From Myrica gale (taxonomy: Eukaryota; Streptophyta; Magnoliopsida; Fagales; Myricaceae), in NCBI GenBank assembly GCA_963930655.1, contig OZ005609.1, positions 23,075,001 through 23,139,000 of the forward strand: 64,000 nucleotides of DNA, written 5' to 3'. This document shows positions 33,208 to 45,700 of this stretch, piece after piece; the first letter of the stretch is position 1; each line of letters opens with the position of its first letter. Under the pieces are notes generated by a model that saw only the letters and a program-made list of their open reading frames with translations, did no database searches and was not told where the DNA came from. Both the position numbers and the translations under genes were made by a program.

Positions 33208-34621
33208 CACTACAAAAAAACAGGTATATAGCGGCGGTCGCTAAAAACGCCGCTAAATGGTGTTTTTTGCGGCGTTTTGCAATAAAACGCTGCTAAAAGG
33301 GGTCTATAGCGGCGGTCTTTTTAGCGGTGGTCTGACCGCCGCTACAGACCCCCTTCAGCAGCGTTTTTTGCAAAACACCGCTAAAGGTAATTCCTATAGC
33401 GGCGGTCCTTTTAGCGGCGGTATTTAGCAGCGTTTTTTGCAAAACACCGCTAAAGGTAATGCCTTTAGCGGCGGTCGTTTTAGCGGCGGTCACTGACCGC
33501 CGCTATAGACCCACCTTTAACAGCGTTTGTCCAAAACGCTGCTAGAAATCAGGTATCTACAGCGGCGGTCAGTATGCTGTAGAGTTCACCTTTAGCAGCG
33601 GTTTTTAAAAAAACCGCCGCTATAGGTATAATTTGAAAAAAAATTAAAAATTAAAAAATATATTTTATTTAATGTTAATAAATATTTTATAGACTATTTT
33701 ATTCCTTTCAATACATATTTTTATTTTTTTCATGTGTTTAAAAAACATTTTAGGAGACCTACATAATAAAATATGGAATTAAAAGGAGATTAATGAAAAT
33801 TGAAGTTGTTATGTGGAATTAGAAATAATGTTATGAAAGTTATATCTATGATTGTTCTGATAATTGTATTTTTATTGACTAAATCTAAGTAGTTTAGACA
33901 TCTATTATTATATGCTTATAATGCATGCTAATCTAGGTAAATTCTCATCAATCTAAGTAGTTTAGACATCTATTAATCTTTCATTATCTTTTCAATTTGG
34001 TTCTGTCGTTTGAAAAAATACGTGCTAATCTAGGTAAATTCTCATCAATGTTCTTTTTTACAGGATGGAAAGATTGACGCTAAAATTAAACTCACATGAA
34101 TTCTTAGCCTAGGAGCACTGCAACCATGGGAAACTCTTGCAAGCTTGTATATGTTAAGACATCACTTTTTAGATTACTTTAGAGATTCTTGTGTTTGTTG
34201 TAAGATATTATTAATCAATGATGAAGTATATTTTGTTTTATTCTCGTTCTTCTTTAATTTTTTACATCCAATAAATTATAATTATTAAAATAAATTTGTA
34301 TTTCCGATTAAAAAAACATGTATATAAAAATATAGGAAAAAATTAGTAGTGCATTAAGATGCTAGCAAAAAAAATTGGCACAGACCTATAGCGGCGGTCG
34401 CGACCGCCGCTAAAAAACTATGCCAGCGTTTCCAAGAAACGCTGCGAGGAAGTCAAAATTGCGTACCGCCGCTATAGACCCGAGGTCTTCACCAGCGGTT
34501 CCGAAAACCGCCGCGATATATCTATCCCGACGGAGATGACCGCCGCTAAAAAACCGCTGCTATAGGCCAAAATGACCTATAGCAGCGGTTTTTTGGCATA
34601 TAGGCCATTTTTTTTGTAGTG
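33208..34621. mobile_element. Non-autonomous CACTA (En/Spm) element
   Basis: Starts CACTACAAAAAAACAGG and ends with its inverted counterpart TTTTTTTTGTAGTG, flanked by perfect 3-bp duplications CCA (33205-33207 and 34622-34624), the CACTA signature. Both ends carry dense direct and inverted subterminal motifs (AGCGGCGGTC, GACCGCCGCTA, AAACGCTGCTA), about 420 bp on the left and 240 bp on the right, as expected for transposase-binding arrays. The middle (33.63-34.37 kb) is AT-rich without a transposase ORF, so movement would need an autonomous partner. Confidence 0.95.
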
Positions 34622-34660
34622 CCAATTGAAAAATATAATATATGTACCCTATCATATTTA

Positions 34661-34979
34661 GGGAAAAATTTTCATTTTGAGTCTTCTAATTATCAATATA
34701 ATTTTAAATATATGTCTAAATTACCACTTTTGACACATTGAGCCCATAAATTATTAAATTTTATCAATTTGCACTATTAAAAAAGTTCCAAAGATCAAAC
34801 TTGTACCACTTGTGTTGTGAATGAGCCACGTGGCACGATTTTGACCTCAAATTTTATTTTAGAGAGCAATTTAATTAATTGTAAAAATTAAATGGTTCAA
34901 TGTGTCAAGATTGTTAGTTTAAACCCTATTTGAAATTGTATTGGTAGTTAGAGGGGTCAAAGTAAAGTTACTTTCCCCT
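34661..34979. mobile_element. MITE-like foldback element
   Basis: The left arm (GGGAAAAATTTTCATTTTGA, later TTTTGACACATTGAGCCC) is mirrored by the reverse complement of the right arm (GGGGAAAGTAACTTTACTTTG, later TCTTGACACATTGAACC). The arms are about 85 bp and diverged. No ORF. It sits 40 bp from the CACTA element. Confidence 0.6.
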
Positions 34980-37900
34980 CGTATTTAATTTTATACATAT
35001 CATGCAAAAAAAACATGAGAACGTCTTATTATTATTTACTAATATTTTGAACATTATCGTTAAAAGAATTTATTTATTGGAGGGCTTCTAATATTATTGT
35101 CTACTATAAAAAGCTTTTCATTTATTAGAGAATCTTGGGCAATGGCCTTAACGGCCTTACTTTTGGACAGTCAGTCCGCTTATATATTCATTAGGCACAA
35201 GCATGCCGTGACGGTTTCCGGATGAAGAGCTTGCACGTGGAGTTGCCGGAGTTCATCGGCGTTTCGTGCTAGAAGTAGAGGCATACCACGCTGGGCCGGT
35301 CCCGCGTCCCAATTAGTTAAAAATGCTGAACCCAAGGTCTTTCATAGTTGGTTGAAGCCCAACAAGAAATAAGCAAAAGCCGAAAAGGTAGATTCTACCA
35401 ATAGCCCCCGACTAGGAACATATTATTATATCAAAAGAAGCTATTAGTTCAAACTATTGGTATTTATTTCAGTTAAAACCCATTATCAGGAAATCTATTT
35501 TTATTGAGATAATTAAAGAAAAACAAAAGAGAAAATTTGAATCTTTAAATTTTAATGAATTGTTGCAAAATTATTATTCATATCCTCTCTAATTTATTGT
35601 CTGTTTTATAACACTCAATATTTATTATATATATATATATATCTTTCTTTAGATCATATGATGATCCGTAAAATTGCTCTTGCGAACAGAGATAAAAATG
35701 TCCTTCACGTTTTATTTTGTTTTGGCTGTACTACAATGTTAATTGGATGTGTGGATGATTTTTTTCCGTACAATCGAATTAGTGAGGTAATCAACTAGAT
35801 TATTAAGAAAAGAAGGTGGGTGATTATGTTGGATTGACATTACTTAACAACTCCTTACAAACTTTATTGTTGACTTTTTAAGGTTTGAAAATTTCATATT
35901 GATTATAGAATTAAGTACTATATTGTTAAAGAAACTGGCTTAGAAAAATAAATGAAATTTGTTTGAGAATAAACAATTGATAATGGTGAAAATACATATT
36001 AAGTAACAAATTAAAATTAAAGGCACTTGAAATGATCCACATCATTTGATTTATTGAATATTGTAAGACACAATCTTTTCGATAATTAATATAGTCAACA
36101 TTTAATAATATAAAGTACACATATCGTGTTTATCTTTTATTGATCTTAAACTATTCAATTCAAATATCAAATTAGAGAAAATAAAGATCGAAAAATATCT
36201 TCTAATTGATAAGGGTGGACTACTGGACTATATCGCACACAGTGTCTTAATTGAAAGGTAGTACTTATAAATCAATACATAAACAAACTGCGCTCAAGTA
36301 TAATTATAATACAAATGGCATCCAAAAAAGTGGTATGCAAAAAGCTGAAATCAAATGGGTATTTTTATTTAGGAACTGGGAAAGTGTCAATTATTTGAAA
36401 AAGATTTTGAGTTTTAAAAGCGAGATAAAATTGACTAAATTTTATTTCCCAGATCGATAAAAAAAATATAATTATTTGACAACTGAGTGATATAATTTAA
36501 ACAGAAAAATAATTAAATATAATCAAGAGGACAATGGAACCTAAAAACTAAAGCTGGAAATTAAGGATTATATTTCTATTTTTTCTAAACAACAAGCATG
36601 AGAAGAGGACACCAATTATACAACCTCGTCAATGCTTTCAATGTCGTGTGTATGGTCCAATTTATCATATTCCAATTAAATTGAGAGAAAAAATAAACAT
36701 TTAAATAGAAAAAAATTTCAAATAAAAAAACAACAAAAATATTGATTTAATAATAATGCATGAACAACTCATCGTCAGAATCCAAATCTGAATTGAGCCT
36801 CAGATTGTGTTTGCGTGTTAAACTTGGGGTTAAATTAAAATTTTAAGAAATTGAATTTTTTTTTAAAATTGAACGGAGTTTTAATTTTTAATATTTATTA
36901 TAATAAAAAAAATATTATAATTTTTTATTATACTAAAATTAAAAAAGCGTAAAATTGTAAGTAACAAACACAACCTATCGAGCGTGAAAGACTCGCATAA
37001 AATAAGGATAAAGAATTCGGTGGAAAGTAGCGCAAAGCACGCAGCGCACAACGAAAAAAAAAAAAATACTCGTCGGAGCACGTGAACACTCGGAAAAAAA
37101 GCGAGCTCGCCAAGTGGCATGTGGAACAGGTAACGAGGTAGTGGGGCCCATACATGATGTGACACGTTGCGACTCTCCTTTCTGGATTTGAAAAGTTCTA
37201 GAACTGCTATTAGCGGAGATGGATCTGATTCACTCAAACTTTCTTTTTATTTATATTTTATTATTATTTAGACATTTTATACCGCTTTCTCGTCGAAAAA
37301 AGCCATAAACGATCTCTGATTCCTGACAAAAGTGACGAAGTGTATCACATGAGGAGAAGAGGTCGGGTGGGAGAAGAGGTCGGGTGGTCACGAGACCATG
37401 TGAAGATTTGGGGTCCAATAGGGAAAGAGGTGCACACACGTGGTCTTTTGGGAAATTTCCCGGAAAGGGTCTGGAAATAGAGCTTTCTCTCCTAAGTAAA
37501 CATCATCAGATGTAACTTAGAAAAAAAAAAAACATCATCAGATGTAAGGTGTAGCTTTTGTTAGAATATTGACTTGGCTGTATACGACAATTTTGCACGT
37601 GGGATTGTGAAAACTAACCCTCTGCAAATCTAACCATATCTATGGGTGCCAGAAAAGAAAGTAATAAGGATATTAACCACACTATTTAAAATTTTCCATA
37701 CAGATTACGAGTGCGTTTGTCACTAAAATTTTTTATAAAACATTTCACTAATTCATAATAAAATATTATAATATAATCTCTCCTCCATTAAGAAATTACA
37801 AAAAAATAAAAATTTACTTCTCTCTTCGTACCAACACTAAACTCAATACCAAAAATTTTACAACACAGATCCACCTACGTAATACTTGTTGGGCCTTCTA

Positions 37901-39700
37901 AATGAAATATATTAATTTAAAAAATAAAACAGAAAAGAATATTAGTCCACCGATGCCATCAGAGTATCACATATATCACACTTTTTATTTTATTTTATTT
38001 ACCATTTGAGCAATGGGATTTATTTTCCCACAGCTTTATTATAATTTTTCTAACAAAATATTACAGACACTCTTAAAATTTATAAAAATGGTGTGTTTAG
38101 CGTTAATAAAATTTTAGGTAGGTATTAAACATGAAGTGTATTGAAATTGATTAATGAGTGATAAAAATAAAATTTTAAAATGTGTTTTATAAAAATAAAA
38201 TTTTATTTAAATTTTAAAATATGTTGATAATTGTCCGATTTATTTTGAATTGATGGACAGTATAGACATAAGATTACGGCACGTAAACTGAACAGGATGT
38301 CCGGAAAAAGACACAAATTTGATCAACGTATTCTGACATCTTGTAGTGGGTCCCACGATCTCCTCCTACACGGCGAGTGAGAGAACGAGTGCGGACTTCG
38401 ATTCTCCCACAAAATCAACTCCCAAGGCCAACACCCCACTATATATATAAAAAAAAAAGCAGCCAGAAAAAGATTGAGAGGATGTTCTGTTAGCGTATAT
38501 TTTGAGATTTTTTTTTCGTGTGTTTTAAGAATTTTTAATTAATATTAATTTTATTCATATGCGTTTTATAATTATTTTTAAGTTCTATTAAAAAAGCATA
38601 ATAAGTTTGTGTATTTTCAAAATTTAAAAAATTCTGAGAAAACAAAATAACAGAACAAACTCTAAAATATCATGATAAAAGACTTTGTACAAGTTATACC
38701 GTTCGTCACCACTTCGTGAAAAATCGTTAGGTATGAATATGTTAGATACCTGTGACTCGATTGGTGAAATAGTATTACTCTGTAAAAAAAATACCGCCGC
38801 ACAAAAAAAATATTTTGTTGTGAATGAACAAGATATTAAAGAATTGTCCATACGTAAAATCATAGTTATTGACACGGGCCTTTTCCACATAAAAAAGGAA
38901 TCTTTTGTTAAGTAGTGGATTTGTTTGAACTTCAAAGATAATTTTTTATTATTATAATATTTATTAAAAAAATTATCTTTATTATTTTATTAATTCTTAT
39001 AAATATCTTTACATTTTCCATAAATCTCAATATTTCACCGATCTCCTTATCTAAAATTTATACACTCAAATAACTCCGGTGTCACATAGCAATCATCAAT
39101 CGCTTTTTTTTTTTTTCCTTAATCCTCGATGCAACACAAATCGAAAGAACAGAAAAAGAGAAAGCGACAGCGACTGCGATTATAAAGAAATTAGTGGGAC
39201 GGTACGAATTAAGATACGACTGGACGTTTGTAGCGAATATTCACTAGATTTGAATTAGTGGTTTCGAATCCGGAACACACTCGTCGTCCCTTATCAAATA
39301 CGCAATGATAAGACAGTGCAAGCTTGATAAGTAAGATTAATTATCAGACATTCACTTGCACTTATTACTGATAGGTCAGTATAAAGTGATAGGACCCCTG
39401 TACAAACGCATCGAAGATAGCGAGACCCAAGTCTCTCTCTCCTTTTCTCTTATCCGCAACATTTGAAACCCTAGAATCCTCGGAATTTGTGTTGTGAAAT
39501 CCTGTAAGTATCGAAATTTGGGAGAATACTGAGGTTGTTTGAGCATTTGTGGGTTTCGATTGGGACCTGGGGTTCATGATTTAGGCTTGATTTCGTTTGT
39601 TCCTGTGGGATTTGAAGTTCTCTCTGTGCGCTTCTTGTGGTTGTTCGGGTTTCTGGGGTCTGCGATTTGCGGTTTTGTTCCTGGGTTTTGAGTTGGAAAA
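34980..39700. other. Intergenic DNA upstream of the TOPLESS-related gene
   Basis: No supported gene. 35.72-36.06 kb is paralogous to the sequence surrounding the hAT and MULE at 25.45-27.27 kb. 37.70-37.88 kb is an AT-rich stretch resembling the dispersed repeats. Minus-strand frames near 36.9-37.4 and 38.6-38.9 kb are hydrophobic or AT-driven and unsupported. About 39.2-39.7 kb is probably promoter and 5' UTR of the downstream gene; ACCCTAGAATCCTCGG at about 39470 is a plausible leader. Confidence 0.5.
35722..36060. repeat. Paralogous segment holding the empty sites of the hAT and MULE
   Basis: Phrases occur in the same order as at 25.45-27.27 kb: TTGGATTG, CCTTACAAACTTTATTGTTGAC (counterpart of the hAT target) and AATTGATAATGGTGAAAATACATATTAAGTAAC followed by AATTAAAGGCACTTGAAATGA (counterpart of the MULE target and right flank). 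Neither element is present here, and only one GGTGAAAAT is found. Confidence 0.7.
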
Positions 39701-42700
39701 ATGACTTCTTTGAGCAGAGAATTGGTGTTTCTTATACTCCAATTCCTTGAGGAGGAGAAGTTCAAGGAGTCTGTACACAAGTGAGTCTCTTCTATCTCTC
39801 CCTCTGGTTATCTGTTTATGCGAACATGTGCTTGTCTATTTATTTATGTATGTGTTTTTATGTATCTATGTGTTTCTGAGGGTTTGGTTGCAGTGAAAAT
39901 GCAGGGAAATGAGAGAAAGAGAAGGATTTTTTTTTGAGCTTAAAATGGATGTTGGGGCTTTGTCTAGTAAAAGGAAAATTGTGACTTTGAAAGCTCGTGT
40001 TTATGTGTCTTTTCTCGCTATTTTGTGAACTTCTTTACCAGGACTGAGTTGGATAGTTGAATTAAATGTAGTTAAGTGGAATTTTTACCTTCCATCTGGT
40101 TCCAGGCGTTAGATAGTATTGATTTTGATTTTGTGCTGACTTCTTTTGAAATTCCCTCAAAGAAAAATCCCTCCATGTAATTAAAAATCAGGCTGGTTTC
40201 AGTATGGAGGGAAATGAGCTGAAGGAAAGGGAAGAGGAGGGAAATTTTTGAAATTTTTTGTGAGGCTGTGTTGCTTTCCTAAAGATGGAAAATTCAGTTA
40301 AACTGACAATATAACTGAATTAACGGATGTGGAGCGGTGGCGGCTTGTCTTATTTGGTTCCGAAAAATCTAATCCTAAGACTAGGTTTCCATTTCAGTTG
40401 AATGGAAAGTATAACTCCATTTCCCAATGTGGAGTGGTGGCGTTTTGACTTATTCAGTTCCGAGAAATCTAAACTTAAGACTAGGTTTCATATCAGTTCT
40501 TTTTCTGTTATTTTGGCTGGTGAGAAATTTGGCGATCAAAGCTAACCATGTTGCTCGAAAGAATGGAAGAATAATCTCTCTTAATACTGCTGTTAAAATC
40601 TGTTAGTTTGGTTGAGTGAAGGATTCATTGACTTGGGTTTTTGACAATGTTAGATTTTACATAGAAGTTTTTTCTTTCATTAAAAAATAAAAATAGTAAC
40701 TTCTTAGGACTTGGTAATAATGGATGGGTTGTTCTTATTAGAAAATGTTGCTTTTTGCAGGCTTGAGAAAGAATCTGGGTTTTTCTTCAACATGAAGTAC
40801 TTTGAGGAGAAAGTTCAGGTCGGAGAGTGGGAAGAAGTAGAGAAGTACTTATCGGGATTTACCAAAGTTGATGATAATAGATACTCCATGAAGATATTCT
40901 TTGAAATCAGAAAGCAGAAGTATCTTGAAGCACTTGATCGGTATATCTAGTTTATATTTACTGATAACTTTTTCAGTTCTTTTATGTTTTTTTGTGGGGA
41001 AGTATAAATTTGTCTTCTCTTTGTGCATTATAGGCTGGACAAGGTGAAGGCTGTTGAAATATTAGTGAATGATTTGAAAGTGTTCTCGACATTTAATGAA
41101 GACTTGTACAAAGAAATCACTCAGCTTTTAACTCTGGGCAATTTTAGGTAATTTCTTCCACCTATATGGTAAAAGAATTTATTTGCTGGTTTAATATCGA
41201 TCACCTACTTCCTTCCATAATCAGATGATGAAGTAATTTAGTTTACATTTATATTCTGTTTCATAAAAGTAAGGCATCATGCACTACTAGTTCAAGTCTC
41301 ATTGTTTTGCTTTCCCTGCTCTTGATGAACCGAACGAACTATCATATTCTTTGTTCCATGCGATCTTAGAAGTACCAGCAACTGTATCAATGGCATAGTT
41401 ATAGAGTATTCTAGGGGCATGTTCGTTTGCAAAAGTATTCTCGAATACAACGTATTCAACAAAATTCACAAAAACGAACATCCAAAATCTAATAAAATCC
41501 TATAAACACTAAAACTTTTTACACAAACTCCAATATCTTTTCAAAAAAAATCTAAAAAATCTTTTATTTCCATATTTTTTCACCAAAATCTAATATTTTT
41601 TATTAAAAAATTACATCAAATCATCTCTCTACAACTTTTTACAAACTCCAATAAAAATAAAATATCTTAATTTTTCACCAACTTTTACGCAAAAACCTAT
41701 AAAATTCTAATCTACATAAATATTCACAATTCTATAAAAAAAAATCCTAAATATCTTAGAATTTTTTATAAAATGATGATCCGGGCGCCTGAGAAATGAT
41801 GGGCGTGGAAGATGGTGCCAGGATCATGATCAGGTTCTTTGACCAGATTGATGAGGCCACATAAGAACTGGAGTTTCCAAGCTTCTATAGTGATTGTTAA
41901 CTATCTTTTGTACGGGACATTTGTGGATGATGATATAAAATATGGAGATTAGGAGAAAGAAAACATAAATCTTTGGATTGGCCACCAAGGCAGATTTTGA
42001 GTTGCAAGGATGTGATGCTTGCATGCGTATTATTTGTTATTCCCAATACACCTTGTGAGGTCTACTTTCTGTGGTAGATCGCAGAATATTCCTTTCCCTG
42101 ATCGTTTCCCGTAAAGGAAAGGATGAAAAATCAAAGACTCAAAAGTTTCAAGGAAGATTTCTGCCTTCATAAAATATGATTGTGGTATGCTTGTATTATG
42201 TTAGTTAATGAAACAAACTGAAGAACATTATATAACTGATAAATGTGTTCTTTTTTTTTAATTGTATTTTGGCTTTGGATTAACAGAGAAAACGAGCAGC
42301 TGTCCAAGTATGGTGATACCAAAACAGCTCGAAGCATCATGTTGATCGAGCTTAAAAAACTCATTGAAGCAAATCCCCTCTTTCGCGATAAGCTTGTTTT
42401 TCCCACTCTGAAATCTTCAAGACTGCGGACACTTATAAACCAAAGGTATGGTTGACTCAGTTTGGGGCAACGAGCAAGTTGAGGTTAACAGTTTCATACT
42501 ATCTAGTTTGCCATTATACTAGCTTTTGTGTTTTCTCAATACCTTGTGCTTTTCAATTAACTGGATGAAGTTACCTAATTATCTTTTCTGAGTTCCCTTT
42601 TCTTGGTAGGGATACTTTTTTTTTTGTCTAGAACCTTTAACATTAGCTCAGCCTGAATTGTTTGTTCCAATGTCTGGGGGAGTATTGTGTAGCTGTTGTT

Positions 42701-45700
42701 ATCTTGATATTTGCACTACTTATAGTTTTGTGTCAGGGGGGGGGGGGTCATGCAATAATAGGATTGCAAACAATTCATTATCTGATATATGATGCGACTG
42801 CTTTGTCTATGTAGTTTGAACTGGCAGCACCAGCTATGCAAGAACCCGAGGCCAAACCCAGATATTAAAACTTTATTCACAGACCATACTTGTTCTCCTC
42901 CAAATGGTCCTCTTGCACCAACACCAGTCAATCTCCCAGGATCAGCAGCAGTTGCAAAGCCTGCTGCTTATACCTCACTTGGAGCTCACGGTGTATGACA
43001 TTATGCATTTCAGAAGATTTGATATTTCTTTTTTGACTTTTGCGTTAAGGGTCGAGAACTTTTTTGTTGACTAGTTGATATTCTTATTTTTTTTTGTATT
43101 TTTTTGGTTGTGTGTAGCCCTTTCCACCACCTGCTGCAGCTGCAAATGCTAATGCTTTAGCAGGTTGGATGGCCAATGCCTCTGCTTCTTCATCTGTCCA
43201 AGCATCTGTTGTTACTGCATCATCCATACCTGTCCAACAGAATCAAGGTTGGATCTTTTCTCGAGATGAAATGGGCAATTCTTCTTGCTTTGAAAAACAA
43301 ATGTATGGTTGGAACCTGAAGAACATGCAATTTCTACCAAGTTGTGCCAGAAGCATTTTTCATCAAATTTCCGTCATGTTTGTTAAAGCTGATATTAGTT
43401 TTTTAAAATATATATTTTCTTCTTCTATATGGCGGGTTGCTTGGGACTATAATTGAAGAGGTACTCAATATATCTGTCAATGGTTGGTAATTTCTGGTTG
43501 TGTTGTATATATTATATATTATGGAAGCTGAACTCTTTTGATTTGAGTTTTGATACTGAAATCTGTGTGGTTTTGATGGATCCTGGAAAAGATTTTGTAT
43601 GATGTTTCGCTTCTCTTCAGCCAAAAGATTGAGTTATTTAAGTTTCTCTGAATACATGAGTGCATTTCATAATCGACTTTTCAATTTAAACAGTTTCAAT
43701 CTTGAAACGTCCAAGAACACCCCCAGCAACTCCAGGTATGGTGGATTATCAGAGTACTGATCATGAACAACTGATGAAACGGCTGCGGCCTGCTCAATCT
43801 GTTGAAGAGGTGCTATTGATAATAGTTTCTTTCCTATTTGTAATTTTGTAGTATTTCATCTTGCTGTTTCTCTCTGCTACTAAACTGTAATTACTGATAA
43901 ATCTTGGTATTGCTTTCCTCTGATATGATTTTCAGGTCACATATCCGATCCAGCGACAGCATTCTTGGGCACTGGATGACCTGCCCCGAACAGTAGCCAT
44001 GACCACTAGTCATCAAGGATCCGCCGTCACAAGCATGGATTTTCATCCTTCTCATCACACATTGCTTCTTGGTATAGGTTCATCTTTGTCCACTTTGCGG
44101 ATACTTATAGCTATATTTGTGCCATAATTATACCTTTTTTATTCCATTGTCTGACTTCTAGTGTCTGTTGAGCAGTTGGTTCTAATAATGCTGAAATTAC
44201 TCTCTGGGAACTTGTGTTGCATGAGAGGTTGGTTTCAAAGCCATTCAAGATATGGGATATGGCAGCCTGTTCGTTGGCATTTCAGGTTTCTAGTCTCATC
44301 ATTCAGTTAGAGTTTGTATATCATACAGGCCTATTACTCATTTCTTGATCTTCGCCTCTGTGAAGTTAATATTATATAGTAAAATTCGAAAGATGATATC
44401 AAGAAATTTCCTGTGATGCTTGAGAATGTGAAGCTATATTCATGCTGCTGTCTTACAACTGAGATTTTATACAGGCATCTGTTGCCAAGGATACACCAAT
44501 ATCTGTCAGCCGAGTGACATGGAGTCCAGATGGAAACTTTGTGGGTAGGTGAACATAATGGTTGTCAAAAATATGCAAGGTGCTGGTGTGTGTATCTTAT
44601 TGGTTCTCTTGCCGCAGGAGTGGCTTTTACCAAGCACTTGGTTCACTTGTATGCTTATCCTGGATCAAATGATCTACGCCAAAATTTAGAGGTGAATTGA
44701 TATTGAGTATGCATGTGTATCGAGGTAAACTATTGTAACTGTCACTTGACTGATGTTCCTTAATGATTGCAGATTGAAGCCCACGTTGGAGGTGTGAATG
44801 ACTTGGCTTTTGCTCATCCAAATAAACAACTATGTCTTGTGTCTTGTGGTGACGATAAGCTGATAAAGGTGAGAAATTTTCTTGTGATATCACATAATGT
44901 ATGGAAAAATATCTGTATCCTCTTAATCGAAGAAGTGGAACAGGTGTGGGATTTGACAGGACGAAAACTATTCAACTTCGAAGGTCATGAGGCACCTGTA
45001 TACTCTGTCTGTCCTCATCACAAGGAGAACATCCAGGTATGTTTGAGAAAGGAGAAAGCTCTATTGTTGCCAACATGTGCTCTTGGAGCACAATCATGAA
45101 GTCCGATTGATATGGGATTGATTTTCAAGTCCATTCAGTGCTTTTCCATAATACAAGTACAGGTTTTAACTCATATGATTGAGGCTCGTGAAGTATTCTA
45201 AATGTTACTTCAGCATATATGTATTGTAAACTAGTTGTACTTTTTAATCCATGGTCACTGTAGAACCTGATTGGTGCTTTTGAAGGTCATCAGATAGTTG
45301 CCATTATCTAGTCATTTCTGCTGCAGCTAAATCAAGTGATGGGTATATGAAGTACAGTAAAATCTGACCAACTTTAGCATTATGAACCATGTCTAGCTGT
45401 TCTATAGTCTAATGGATGATGACAACAACCCATCCTGATGATGGCTTCTCTTTGTGTCCAACACCTTAATGACTCAACTGGCTCCACTGATACCATACAC
45501 CTCAATTGTACCACAATCAGGCAGTATTGTCATCACTACTACCCTGTAAATATAGTCAACTTGACCACCTGCTGATGTTAAGAGCACAATGTTTAAATGT
45601 ACTTGTTAAGATGGGTTAGGCTGTGCCTTTGATTCTTATAGTTTGACTCTTCTTCCAATTGCTTTTTTGTTAGTTTTTTTACACAATTGTCACTGGTTTT

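Noticed and set aside
33208..34621. GC-rich repeat block as a CpG island or CRISPR-like array
   Set aside because: The repeats are mixed direct and inverted, bounded by CACTA termini and a TSD, in a plant genome; a transposon explains them.
36881..37439. Hydrophobic minus-strand frames at 36.9-37.4 kb
   Set aside because: Driven by poly-T/AT-rich sequence; no domain, no introns and no partner exons.
38624..38935. Overlapping plus and minus ORFs near 38.7 kb
   Set aside because: AT-rich, no domain and no splice context; treated as chance.
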